Assembly: GCA_002424095.1 (NCBI GenBank)
Contig: DIPL01000003.1
Span: 112,373 to 120,774 of the forward strand
DNA length: 8,402 nucleotides
Direction of reading: 5' to 3'
From: Christensenella sp. UBA5489
Lineage (GTDB): Bacteria; Bacillota; Clostridia; Christensenellales; UBA1242
Each line of letters starts with the position of its first letter. Within the stretch, counting starts at the first letter, position 1. The notes beneath the pieces were generated by a model that was not told the origin of the DNA, searched no databases, and saw only the letters and a list, made by a program, of their open reading frames with translations. Shown here one piece after another: positions 1-6,516 of this stretch. Both the position numbers and the translations under genes were made by a program.

Positions 1-1002
1 CAAATTCTTATTTTATATAACCGTATTGAAACTATTTTTCAGTTTGCTGCAAAAATTGAAAAACTGCTTCCAGAGATTAAAATTGGAGTGGCTCACGGAC
101 GCCTTGCACAAAAGCAACTTGAAGACACAATTCTTCGGCTTTATAGTGGCGAATTTCAAATTTTAATAGCAACAACACTCATTGAAAACGGAATTGATTT
201 GCCAAATGCGAACACTCTTATTGTCATAAATTCCGATATGCTCGGACTTGCACAACTCTATCAACTGCGTGGGCGTATTGGACGAAGTAATAGACTTGCG
301 TTCGCTTATTTTACTTATAATTCTGATAAAATTTTGACTGAAACGGCATTTCAAAGACTTGAAGCAATTATTGAATATACTCAACCCGGTAGCGGTTTTA
401 AAATTGCACTTAAAGATTTGGATATACGTGGCGTTGGAAATATCTTAGGACGTGAACAGCACGGCTCAATGGAAAAAGTCGGTTATCATCTCTATTGTAA
501 ACTTTTAGAAGAGGCGATAAAAAAATTAAAAGGCGAAAAAGTTGAAGAAGAAAAAGCCGTTCAACTCGATATTGCCCTAAATGCATTTATTTCTGAGGAA
601 TATATTGAAGCACAAGAGGACAGAATTAAGAAATATACACAAATTAGCAGGTTGAATTCGCTTGATGAACTTGATGACTTAAAAACTGATATACAAAAAA
701 CTTTTGGGCAAATCCCATCCGAATTGGAAAACCTTATGTTGATTGCGCTGCTTAAAAATCTTGCGATAAAACAAAAAATTCAAAGAATTTTAATCACTCA
801 AAACATATGCAAAATATTTTTTTATAATTCGAGAGAAAATGATGAAAACGGTGAAATAATTCCAGTGAAAATTGCTGAAAAACTTAATGATAAAATTGCA
901 AATTTAGGTATAGAAAATCAGCCCGTGATTTCATTTAATAATCAAAATAAGAATATAAGACAAAAAATCTTTGAATTAATTGAATTTCTAGACGTAAATT
1001 GA
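1..1002 (+). CDS. mfd: Transcription-repair coupling factor Mfd, C-terminal part (5' end outside window)
   Basis: Mfd is a DNA translocase that displaces RNA polymerase stalled at DNA lesions and recruits UvrA. The reading frame is open from base 1, so only about the last 333 residues of a protein usually near 1150 residues are visible. A GTG at 88 is an internal valine, not the start. Seen in the fragment: the end of the RecG/Mfd motor domain, with motif V (TTLIENGIDLPN, about residues 58-69) and motif VI (QLYQLRGRIGRS, 85-96); the translocation (TRG) segment around 120-150, with GSGFKIALKDLDIRGVGNILG-like spacing; and the C-terminal TRCF domain from about 187 (VQLDIALNAFI) to about 290. The following gene encodes a PrsA/SurA-like lipoprotein, an arrangement known in Clostridia. 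No clear terminator follows the TGA stop. The motifs make the identification very secure. Confidence 0.96.
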   Translation, partial: QILILYNRIETIFQFAAKIEKLLPEIKIGVAHGRLAQKQLEDTILRLYSGEFQILIATTLIENGIDLPNANTLIVINSDMLGLAQLYQLRGRIGRSNRLAFAYFTYNSDKILTETAFQRLEAIIEYTQPGSGFKIALKDLDIRGVGNILGREQHGSMEKVGYHLYCKLLEEAIKKLKGEKVEEEKAVQLDIALNAFISEEYIEAQEDRIKKYTQISRLNSLDELDDLKTDIQKTFGQIPSELENLMLIALLKNLAIKQKIQRILITQNICKIFFYNSRENDENGEIIPVKIAEKLNDKIANLGIENQPVISFNNQNKNIRQKIFELIEFLDVN

Positions 1003-1120
1003 ATTTTTTCTAAAATTTAAAATATATTTTTCAAATATTAATTCAGAAGCCTTGCAACGAAATATTGTTATTTTTATCAAAAATTTCAAAAACACTGTTC
1101 CAATAAATTTAAAAAATCGG

Positions 1121-1149
1121 TTGCTTTTTATTTGTGAATATCTTATACT
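1121..1149 (+). promoter_or_regulatory. Sigma-A-type promoter of the PPIase lipoprotein gene
   Basis: A -35 box TTGCTT (1121-1126) and a -10 box TATACT (1144-1149) are separated by 17 bases. Transcription would start near 1156, giving a leader of about 45 bases before the ATG at 1201. It indicates that this gene is transcribed independently of mfd. Confidence 0.65.
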
Positions 1150-1200
1150 GTCTAAACTATTCGATTAAATAAATATTGATTTAACTTTTAAGGAGTGCAA

Positions 1201-2901
1201 ATGAATAAAAAAATTGCGTTATTGCTATCTTGTATACTCTGCTTTGCTATTGCTTTGAGCGGATGTAATTTATTCACTTTGGACTCGTTGCCATATTTAA
1301 ATCAGACCGTTGCGACAATTGAATATCCTGCGTCGGACGGAGGAACTAAAACTCTTAAAATAATAAAAAAAGATTTAATCCAGTCATATAATAACTATAA
1401 ATCGACATTGGAACAAAGCGGTTATACGGGCGAACAAGCCTATGATCAACTTATCCAACTGCTTGTAAACAAAGAAGTAACGCTTGAAGAGGCGAGAAGA
1501 CTTATTGAAATTGATGAAATTACAATCACAAATAAAGACTTAAATAAACTTTGGGATGACACCTTTAAAGCAATGATTAAAAATTTGGCGGAAATTGAAA
1601 ATGAAGTAATCGAATCGTGGAAACTTCACGTGCCATCTGAACTTGCAGAAGAAACAGAAGATGAAACAACTTATTATAAGCCATTTGAAAAGCAAGCTGA
1701 AATCGTTAAAATAATGGGCGAAACAGAAGATGATGTTGAATGGAAAATTCGCACATTTTCAGATGTAGAAAACGAAGATGATGAAGAGTTGAGTTATATT
1801 GGTGGTAGGGAAATTGATACTATATATAGTGCCGTAAATTCAAGAATTGGTGATTCAAACATATTAAAAGAAGCATTTAAGAGATACGTCAAAATGTTAA
1901 AGTTAAATGAGGCAGGTCAAAATCTTTCGGAAGATTCAGAAAGTGTGTTTAAACGTGAAATTGAAAGAGTTTATAATAATATCAAACATAATTTATATTT
2001 GAATTTATATTCGGAATATTTCGAAGTTAAAAACGGTTATTCAATAATTTCAGTTGAGCAAGTGCTTTCATATCTTTCCGCAAATATGCTTTCAAACTAT
2101 GCACAATATTCAATTGACTTTGCCGCATACGAAAAGGATATTTTATCAGCAAGGGAAAATTCTTGGTATGTAATGGATGATAATTATTTTTATGTTTCGC
2201 ATATTTTAGTTTCTTTTTCGGATGAACAAAAAGAAGCTATAAAATCGTGGAAAACAGATTATGAGTCGGGACAAATAAGTTATAAAGACTATGAGCAAGC
2301 AAAAAAGGATATAGCAAATAATGCAGTTGTTCAGGACTATGGAAAAGACACAACTTGGAATCCTGAAACACTTAGAAATAATTTACTATTTGATTTAGAC
2401 GGAAAAACCGATGAGCAAAAAGCCGAAATTTTCAATGATTATATGTATAAATATAGTGGCGATGGCGGAAATAAAAATGTAAATTATGAATATATTGTCG
2501 GTACGGAAAATTCTAAAATGGTTGAAGAATATACTAATGCCGCAAGAGAATTATATAATAACGGACAAGGCAAATTCGGTGATGTTTCAGAAACGGTGGT
2601 AACGGAATACGGTGTTCATATTTTGTTTTACGTTGCACCAGTTACAAACCCTTTCACAATTCATAATCCAAATACCTTCAATTTAGTTTCAACGAATTTG
2701 CAAGAACTTGAAAATAATATAAAGACAATAACAACTTTTAAATTAAGTCCGTTTTATGAAAGAACACTTTTTGACTTTGTTTATGAAAAAATGGTAACAG
2801 ATAATTTCTCTAAATTCGAAAATCTAAATCTTTCAATTTTGAAAAAGGACCTTGATATAAAAATTTATAATAAAAATTATTCTGATTTGTGGAACTTTTA
2901 A
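1201..2901 (+). CDS. PrsA/SurA-like parvulin-type peptidyl-prolyl isomerase lipoprotein
   Basis: This is a predicted lipid-anchored foldase acting on exported proteins outside the membrane. The start is the ATG at 1201. A GTG two codons earlier overlaps the ribosome binding site AAGGAG (1190-1195) and is unlikely. The 566-residue product begins with a lipoprotein signal peptide: two lysines, a hydrophobic stretch and the lipobox LSGC with Cys22. A SurA-N-like helical segment lies at about 50-110 and an acidic linker at about 150-205. The parvulin domain shows its two marker histidines in VSHILV (His334) and YGVHILF (His473), the latter preceded by a helix and a G-x-F-G-D-V turn. A long charged insert separates HILV from the GG element. 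The protein is nearly twice the usual PrsA length, and its last roughly 85 residues are unassigned. It has its own promoter and terminator. The family is fairly sure; enzymatic activity is inferred. Confidence 0.82.
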   Translation: MNKKIALLLSCILCFAIALSGCNLFTLDSLPYLNQTVATIEYPASDGGTKTLKIIKKDLIQSYNNYKSTLEQSGYTGEQAYDQLIQLLVNKEVTLEEARRLIEIDEITITNKDLNKLWDDTFKAMIKNLAEIENEVIESWKLHVPSELAEETEDETTYYKPFEKQAEIVKIMGETEDDVEWKIRTFSDVENEDDEELSYIGGREIDTIYSAVNSRIGDSNILKEAFKRYVKMLKLNEAGQNLSEDSESVFKREIERVYNNIKHNLYLNLYSEYFEVKNGYSIISVEQVLSYLSANMLSNYAQYSIDFAAYEKDILSARENSWYVMDDNYFYVSHILVSFSDEQKEAIKSWKTDYESGQISYKDYEQAKKDIANNAVVQDYGKDTTWNPETLRNNLLFDLDGKTDEQKAEIFNDYMYKYSGDGGNKNVNYEYIVGTENSKMVEEYTNAARELYNNGQGKFGDVSETVVTEYGVHILFYVAPVTNPFTIHNPNTFNLVSTNLQELENNIKTITTFKLSPFYERTLFDFVYEKMVTDNFSKFENLNLSILKKDLDIKIYNKNYSDLWNF

Positions 2902-2926
2902 TTTAATTAAAGCATACTATAAATTT

Positions 2927-2962
2927 ACGAGCGACGCGAGATTTGGCGATGCTCGTTTTTTT
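2927..2962 (+). terminator. Rho-independent terminator after the PPIase gene
   Basis: ACGAGC (2927-2932) pairs with GCTCGT (2951-2956). An inner CGC/GCG pairing is possible across a small internal loop. A run of seven T follows (2956-2962). It lies 25 bases after the stop codon. Confidence 0.8.
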
Positions 2963-3185
2963 GTTTGAAAATTTGTAATATTATAGAATAGAAAAAACTT
3001 TAAAGGGCAAAAAACAAGCCCCGTTAAGATTATTTTTCATAAGAATCAATTTTAAATTACAAACAATATGAAAACTATTAAAATTATTATATAAATAAAA
3101 TCTCTCCAATTAACAGCCATAAAAAAATAAAAAAGAATTTAAAAAATTAAATAAAATAAAAATAGTAAAAAATAAAAATTCTAAA
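2963..3185. other. AT-rich intergenic spacer with a small GGGC/GCCC hairpin
   Basis: No credible gene is present. GGGC (3005-3008) can pair with GCCC (3018-3021), and flanking TTAA segments can extend the stem across an internal loop. A short T-rich stretch follows about ten bases later, so this could be a second weak terminator or a small RNA element. From about 3119 the + strand becomes A-rich with very few G or C. AACAGCC (3112-3118) is the exact inverse complement of GGCTGTT (3195-3201), which lies inside the next promoter. No known riboswitch class is recognised. Confidence 0.4.
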
Positions 3186-3214
3186 TTGACATTAGGCTGT
3201 TTTTTTGATACTAT
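3186..3214 (+). promoter_or_regulatory. Sigma-A promoter with extended -10, abutting the start codon at 3221
   Basis: TTGACA (3186-3191) is followed after 17 bases by TACTAT (3209-3214), preceded by TG at the extended -10 position (3206-3207). A start about seven bases after the -10 box falls at about 3221, which is the A of the ATG. No Shine-Dalgarno sequence lies between. Confidence 0.65.
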
Positions 3215-3220
3215 AAAATT

Positions 3221-4525
3221 ATGAAATATTCGCCGAAAGTATATATAAAAAACAAATATTTAAAATATGTAAGCGGACTGTCTAAAAAGGGCGGATATAT
3301 CTTTAATTTTTACACTTCTCCTAAAAACTTGAAAAAAGAAATTGATGAGGCGGAGCAGGCGGTTGCCAAACAAAAAAGTAGAAAGAAAAAGATTTTAAGT
3401 ATAAGTTTTTTTATTTTCAATCTTTTTATAATTGCAATTATTTTAGGCTATCAAATTTCGCAAAGCGAAGATATGAGTTTGAATGCTCTTTTTGCGTCGG
3501 GCTTGTCGTTGCCACTTTTAGGACTTGCGCTTTTTGTTTGGGTTATAACTACATTTATTGAAAGTTTTAGGCTGAATATTTTTGTTCGCCGTTCATCGGG
3601 ACGTTCTCGTCCTTTTTTAAGTTATAAGGTTGGTGCACTCGGAAAATATTATGATTGCATAACTCCGATGTCGACGGGCGGGCAACCTTTTCAGATTTAT
3701 TATTTAACGCAACGTGGGCTTAATGCCGCTGCGGCAATTGCTGTACCAATGGGGCGCTATGTTGTTAATCAACTTGCGGTTGTCGTTATATGGATTATTG
3801 CCTTAATTGCGGCACTAAATACTGATTTTGGAGCATCTTTTGAAGCATTGAGAATTGTTTGTATACTTGGATTTGTTTTAAATTTTATTCTCATTTTGCT
3901 TGTGTTTTTCCTTTCTGTAAGCGAAAAAACGGGGAAAAAACTTGTTGTTTGGACTCTTAGAATATTGCAAAAAATGAAGATAATAAAAAATTATGAAAAG
4001 CAATATAACAGAGTTATTAAAATTGTTGGGGACTTTCAGGCGACAATACGTAACCTTAATAAATCTAAGGGAACATTTTTGGTGCTGATTATAGGTTCAT
4101 TTGTTTATAATATTCTTATTTATGCCGCTCCGTTTTTTGTCTATTGCGCATTAATTGGATATTTAGATTTTTCTATGTTTTTTTATATAGTTCTTTTGGC
4201 AATTTTAATTGAAATGGTGTCAAACTTTGTGCCGTTACCTGGCGGTTCTGGTGTAAGCGAACTTTCATTTGCTGCTCTTTTTGCAGGTCTTTTTCCAACC
4301 AGTGCAATGTTGACGTGGGCGCTTATCATTTGGAAATTTCTAACATATTATATCTACTTGCTGCAAGGAGTCGGGATTCTTGCTTATGATAATTTTATTG
4401 GAAACAAGAAATATCGTTGGCTAAAAAAGAAATGGGAATTGGAGCAAGAAAGTTTTGTATTCCGTCAAGATAAACTCCACGAATTTAAGCAAAGCAAAAA
4501 AAATAAGTCGAGAAGAGTTTTTTAA
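3221..4525 (+). CDS. Flippase-like / LPG-synthase membrane-domain family protein (YbhN/UPF0104 type)
   Basis: This 434-residue integral membrane protein has an N-terminal cytoplasmic stretch of about 55 residues ending in a basic cluster (KSRKKK). About seven or eight hydrophobic segments follow, then a charged C-terminal tail. Two family hallmarks are visible: TPMSTGGQPFQ (residues 148-158) after a G-K-Y-Y-D motif, and VPLPGGSGVSE (337-347). Both are typical of PF03706, the domain forming the membrane part of MprF. The soluble aminoacyl-transferase domain of MprF is missing, so lysyl-phosphatidylglycerol synthesis should not be assumed. Stand-alone members are thought to move or modify envelope lipids, but this one's substrate is unknown. 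No glycosyltransferase gene sits beside it here. The ATG at 3221 is the only reasonable start, although it lacks a ribosome binding site and lies at the predicted transcription start. No clear terminator follows. Confidence 0.85.
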   Translation: MKYSPKVYIKNKYLKYVSGLSKKGGYIFNFYTSPKNLKKEIDEAEQAVAKQKSRKKKILSISFFIFNLFIIAIILGYQISQSEDMSLNALFASGLSLPLLGLALFVWVITTFIESFRLNIFVRRSSGRSRPFLSYKVGALGKYYDCITPMSTGGQPFQIYYLTQRGLNAAAAIAVPMGRYVVNQLAVVVIWIIALIAALNTDFGASFEALRIVCILGFVLNFILILLVFFLSVSEKTGKKLVVWTLRILQKMKIIKNYEKQYNRVIKIVGDFQATIRNLNKSKGTFLVLIIGSFVYNILIYAAPFFVYCALIGYLDFSMFFYIVLLAILIEMVSNFVPLPGGSGVSELSFAALFAGLFPTSAMLTWALIIWKFLTYYIYLLQGVGILAYDNFIGNKKYRWLKKKWELEQESFVFRQDKLHEFKQSKKNKSRRVF

Positions 4526-4578
4526 TGTGATATTTTTGTTTTTTCAAATTGTTTTTCTTGATATTTAAAAATGCCCTA

Positions 4579-4606
4579 TTGACAAAATCTTCATATAATA
4601 TATAAT
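4579..4606 (+). promoter_or_regulatory. Full-consensus sigma-A promoter
   Basis: TTGACA (4579-4584) and TATAAT (4601-4606) match the consensus at every position with a 16-base spacer. The start would be near 4613, giving a leader of about 35 bases that carries AAGGAG (4636-4641). This is the strongest-looking promoter in the window and suggests high constitutive expression of the small gene behind it. Confidence 0.8.
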
Positions 4607-4647
4607 ATAGGTACTGAATAAATTTAAAAAAAACGAAGGAGAAAAAA

Positions 4648-5058
4648 ATGAAAGAAGTAAGTTCATCACAGTTGACAAATGAAGCTGTACTCGCTGGGTA
4701 CGAATTCGATGTGGAAGGTTTTTTGAATGCGACACAAAAACTGCACAAGTCGCATGTGCTTGATGAGGAAATGCTTGAAATTCAAGATAAAATTGTTGAA
4801 TTGTATGACCAAAGAGAATACGTTTTGAGAAACTTGGCAAAAATGGGAAATGGTGCGGAAAAAGCAAAGGTTGAAATGTTGAATAATAGAATTGAAGAAT
4901 TAAACCAAAAGAGAGAACTGGTTCAAAGATACATAGACTTTTCTCAGGCTGCTTATGCGGTTGTCAGTGAGTTAAGTGAAAAACTCGAAAATGGCAAGCA
5001 TCAAACCGTTCAAAATGTTGCTCAAACAAACACAAAAGTTGCAGGTTTGGAATTATAA
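4648..5058 (+). CDS. Small helical, probably coiled-coil protein (possibly YlbF-like)
   Basis: The 136-residue product has no signal peptide or membrane segment, so it is probably cytosolic. It starts at ATG 4648, six bases after AAGGAG. From about residue 20 to 115 it is rich in E, K, L, Q and N with heptad-like hydrophobic spacing, interrupted near residues 66-70 by a glycine-containing turn (KMGNGAE). That suggests an antiparallel helical hairpin. The C-terminal helix (about 85-115, ending in a Y-A-V-V-S-E-L pattern) loosely recalls the YlbF/YmcA family, whose members form a complex that modulates RNase Y. The similarity is weak and I do not assign that function. The tail is polar and Q/T/N-rich. 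The gene has a consensus promoter and its own terminator, so it is a single-gene unit. The coding call is strong; the family call is tentative. Confidence 0.75.
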   Translation: MKEVSSSQLTNEAVLAGYEFDVEGFLNATQKLHKSHVLDEEMLEIQDKIVELYDQREYVLRNLAKMGNGAEKAKVEMLNNRIEELNQKRELVQRYIDFSQAAYAVVSELSEKLENGKHQTVQNVAQTNTKVAGLEL

Positions 5059-5096
5059 TTTTTGCAACTATTCCTTTAAAATATGCATTATTTATG

Positions 5097-5124
5097 AAAA
5101 AGCAAGTTTTAAACTTGTTTTTTT
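5097..5124 (+). terminator. Rho-independent terminator after the small helical-protein gene
   Basis: CAAGT (5103-5107) pairs with ACTTG (5113-5117) around a five-base loop. The stem extends outward through a G-T pair into A-run/T-run pairing, about 11 pairs in all. Seven T (5118-5124) follow. It lies about 40 bases after the stop codon. Confidence 0.75.
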
Positions 5125-5137
5125 ATTATACATTTAA

Positions 5138-5167
5138 GTATAAAAGAATTTAAAAACATACATTATA
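5138..5167 (+). promoter_or_regulatory. Sporulation-type promoter (sigma-G/F-like, overlapping a sigma-E-like -10)
   Basis: GTATA (5138-5142), 18 bases, then CATTATA (5161-5167) fits the Bacillus sigma-G consensus GHATR-N17/18-CATNHTA. An overlapping CATACATT (5157-5164) fits the sigma-E -10 consensus CATACAHT, but no good sigma-E -35 is present. Either reading puts the start at or within a few bases of the ATG at 5174. Short motifs in AT-rich DNA can arise by chance. Confidence 0.4.
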
Positions 5168-5173
5168 TATTAA

Positions 5174-5809
5174 ATGACGGAAATCAAGGCTTTTGTAAAG
5201 AAGGAAAAAAGGTTAAGCGTGAAAGACCGCTGGTATATTTTTGTAATTATAATGCTTTTTCTTTTATTGCTTCTCAGTAGTTATCTTGTTTATTCAAATG
5301 CGCTTTATAAAACAAATATTGATGACATTGGGCAAAAAGTTTTAGGGGATACTGTATATTTGGAAATTGATTCCTGCGGTTCATTCAGCCAAGCACTTTC
5401 TTTCTATGGCTCTGTTTTGCCGAACATTTCAATCCGTCAAGAAGGTTATTTTAAAGTTAAAGATGAACAGCCGAGTTTTGTTGCAAGGGCAAAATTGTTT
5501 GTTTACAATAATAATGAAGATGCCGTTTCGGTAGATGGAACTTTGACATCTGAGTGGATAAAGGGCGATGATGGTTATTATTATTATCAATATACCTTAA
5601 ATGAAAATTTAACGTCAAAATTTTTACACGCTGTTATAATGCCAAATGATGGAATTGAACTGCATTCTTCTGAACAATATGACTTAATTGTAAGCATTGA
5701 AACGTTACCTTATGAAAGTGATTTCGTGGGAATTTGGGGTTTCTCATTTTTAGATGAATCTATTTCCGGCATTGCCACTTACGACGATTTTAAACTTGAT
5801 AAGATTTAA
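5174..5809 (+). CDS. Hypothetical single-pass membrane protein with a beta-rich extracytoplasmic domain
   Basis: I do not recognise a named family. The 211-residue product starts with a basic cytoplasmic segment of about 19 residues, then one membrane helix at about 20-40 (rich in L, I and F). About 170 residues follow that should face outward. The outer part alternates hydrophobic and polar residues as in a beta sandwich. It contains EWIKGDDGYYYYQYTL (127-142), a W-x(n)-DGYYYY pattern reminiscent of TasA/camelysin-like fibre or spore-coat proteins. The resemblance is by eye only, and the usual SipW-type signal region is not obvious. A single cysteine lies in the outer part (in DSCGS). There is no Shine-Dalgarno sequence before the ATG, while a sigma-G/F-like promoter sits immediately upstream. 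That suggests a spore-envelope role by inference. It follows a terminator, so it is its own unit. Confidence 0.75.
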   Translation: MTEIKAFVKKEKRLSVKDRWYIFVIIMLFLLLLLSSYLVYSNALYKTNIDDIGQKVLGDTVYLEIDSCGSFSQALSFYGSVLPNISIRQEGYFKVKDEQPSFVARAKLFVYNNNEDAVSVDGTLTSEWIKGDDGYYYYQYTLNENLTSKFLHAVIMPNDGIELHSSEQYDLIVSIETLPYESDFVGIWGFSFLDESISGIATYDDFKLDKI

Positions 5810-5844
5810 TAATTATTTTATATTTAGTGTTTGAAATCTTTTTA
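5801..5844 (+). terminator. Possible terminator after the 5174 gene
   Basis: AAGATTT (5801-5807) pairs exactly with AAATCTT (5834-5840) around a 26-base loop that contains the small palindrome AATAATTATT. T-rich sequence follows. The first arm overlaps the stop codon region. The stem has only one G-C pair, so it is weak. Confidence 0.3.
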
Positions 5845-5888
5845 TTTTCTTATTTTTTTGCATTTAATTTTAAAAATTCCGCTTTTTT

Positions 5889-5916
5889 TTGAATATTTTT
5901 GAATTTTCGATATTAT
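5889..5916 (+). promoter_or_regulatory. Candidate sigma-A promoter for the 5947 gene
   Basis: TTGAAT (5889-5894), 16 bases, then TATTAT (5911-5916). The start would be near 5923, giving a leader of about 24 bases that lacks any Shine-Dalgarno sequence. The boxes match 4 of 6 and 5 of 6 consensus positions in very AT-rich DNA. Confidence 0.4.
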
Positions 5917-5946
5917 ATTTTTAATTTTTTAGTCAATCATTATTTT

Positions 5947-6420
5947 ATGAAGAAACTTTCAGTTTTGATTTTGGTTTTGATTTTAATAAGTGTGCTAACA
6001 TTAAATAATGAAAAATTAGCGCAACTTTGTTTTGAATTTGAAAATGCAAAACTGGAATTTTATTGCAAAGGCTATTCCGATGAAATTAAAAAACTTGACA
6101 GTGATGTTTCAATTATGAATAATGGCGAAGAATTTATTATAAAGACAATGGCAAATAATGCTGAGAATATAAAAAACTATTTAATCGATTGTTTTGGTTA
6201 TTGTATTAAAATTGAGGGTGCAAAACAGGATATTGAACACTTGTTAGATAAAATTCAAGTTGCAAAAACAGAAATAGTTGATGGAATAGAAATTCTTTAT
6301 GGCTATATGTATGGCTTTCTTTTTTCAACTTTTATAGATGGGAAAAAAGTCAACGTTCAAATTGCCTTTAATGACAATACGGTTACAATTGGCTCGCCGA
6401 TTATTTTAGGTTCGTATTAA
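5947..6420 (+). CDS. Small exported or membrane-anchored protein, possibly YwmB-like
   Basis: The preferred start is the ATG at 5947 because the product then opens with a signal-like sequence, MKK followed by about 15 hydrophobic residues. A longer reading from a TTG at 5899 would put a polar/aromatic tail before it and is not supported. The result is 157 residues. After the signal segment comes a mixed alpha/beta domain with two cysteines near the middle (FGYCIKIEG and an earlier C). It ends VTIGSPIILGSY. That ending, the size, the signal peptide and the position two genes before spoIIID resemble the YwmB family (a TATA-box-like fold, unknown function), which lies upstream of murA-spoIID-spoIIQ in Bacillus. 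This is a judgement from pattern and context, not a proven match. No Shine-Dalgarno sequence precedes the ATG. Confidence 0.65.
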   Translation: MKKLSVLILVLILISVLTLNNEKLAQLCFEFENAKLEFYCKGYSDEIKKLDSDVSIMNNGEEFIIKTMANNAENIKNYLIDCFGYCIKIEGAKQDIEHLLDKIQVAKTEIVDGIEILYGYMYGFLFSTFIDGKKVNVQIAFNDNTVTIGSPIILGSY

Positions 6421-6436
6421 TAATGTTGTTGATTAG

Positions 6437-6455
6437 AAAAAATTATATATTTTTT
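6437..6455 (+). terminator. Possible A/T-only terminator hairpin after the 5947 gene
   Basis: AAAAAAT (6437-6443) pairs exactly with ATTTTTT (6449-6455) around a five-base loop, 17 bases after the stop codon. The stem has no G-C pair, so its strength is doubtful. Confidence 0.35.
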
Positions 6456-6516
6456 AACCTGTTATATTTCTTTTTCAAAACATTTTAGCATTTTTTGTCT
6501 TTTTTAATAAATTTTA

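Noticed and set aside
88..90. GTG as the start of a 304-residue protein
   Set aside because: The same frame is open upstream to base 1 and encodes Mfd motor sequence (YNRIETI and following), so the GTG is an internal valine.
163..384. Minus-strand 73-residue open frame within mfd
   Set aside because: It is antisense to conserved Mfd helicase motifs, with no start signal.
1195..1197. GTG start for the PPIase gene
   Set aside because: It overlaps the AAGGAG ribosome binding site; the ATG at 1201 has correct spacing and gives a normal lipoprotein signal peptide.
3221..4525. Full MprF lysyl-phosphatidylglycerol synthase
   Set aside because: Only the membrane domain is present; the soluble transferase domain is missing and length is about half that of MprF.
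4526..4578. Terminator after the 3221 gene
   Set aside because: T-rich tracts are present, but I find no stem with convincing pairing before them.
4485..4867. Two overlapping minus-strand open frames
   Set aside because: They run through a well-supported plus-strand gene and its promoter, have no ribosome binding site, and their products are low-complexity (F/K-rich) or show no protein-like pattern.
5899..5946. TTG start extending the 5947 gene by 16 residues
   Set aside because: There is no ribosome binding site, it would put a polar/aromatic tail before a standard MKK signal sequence, and it overlaps the likely promoter.
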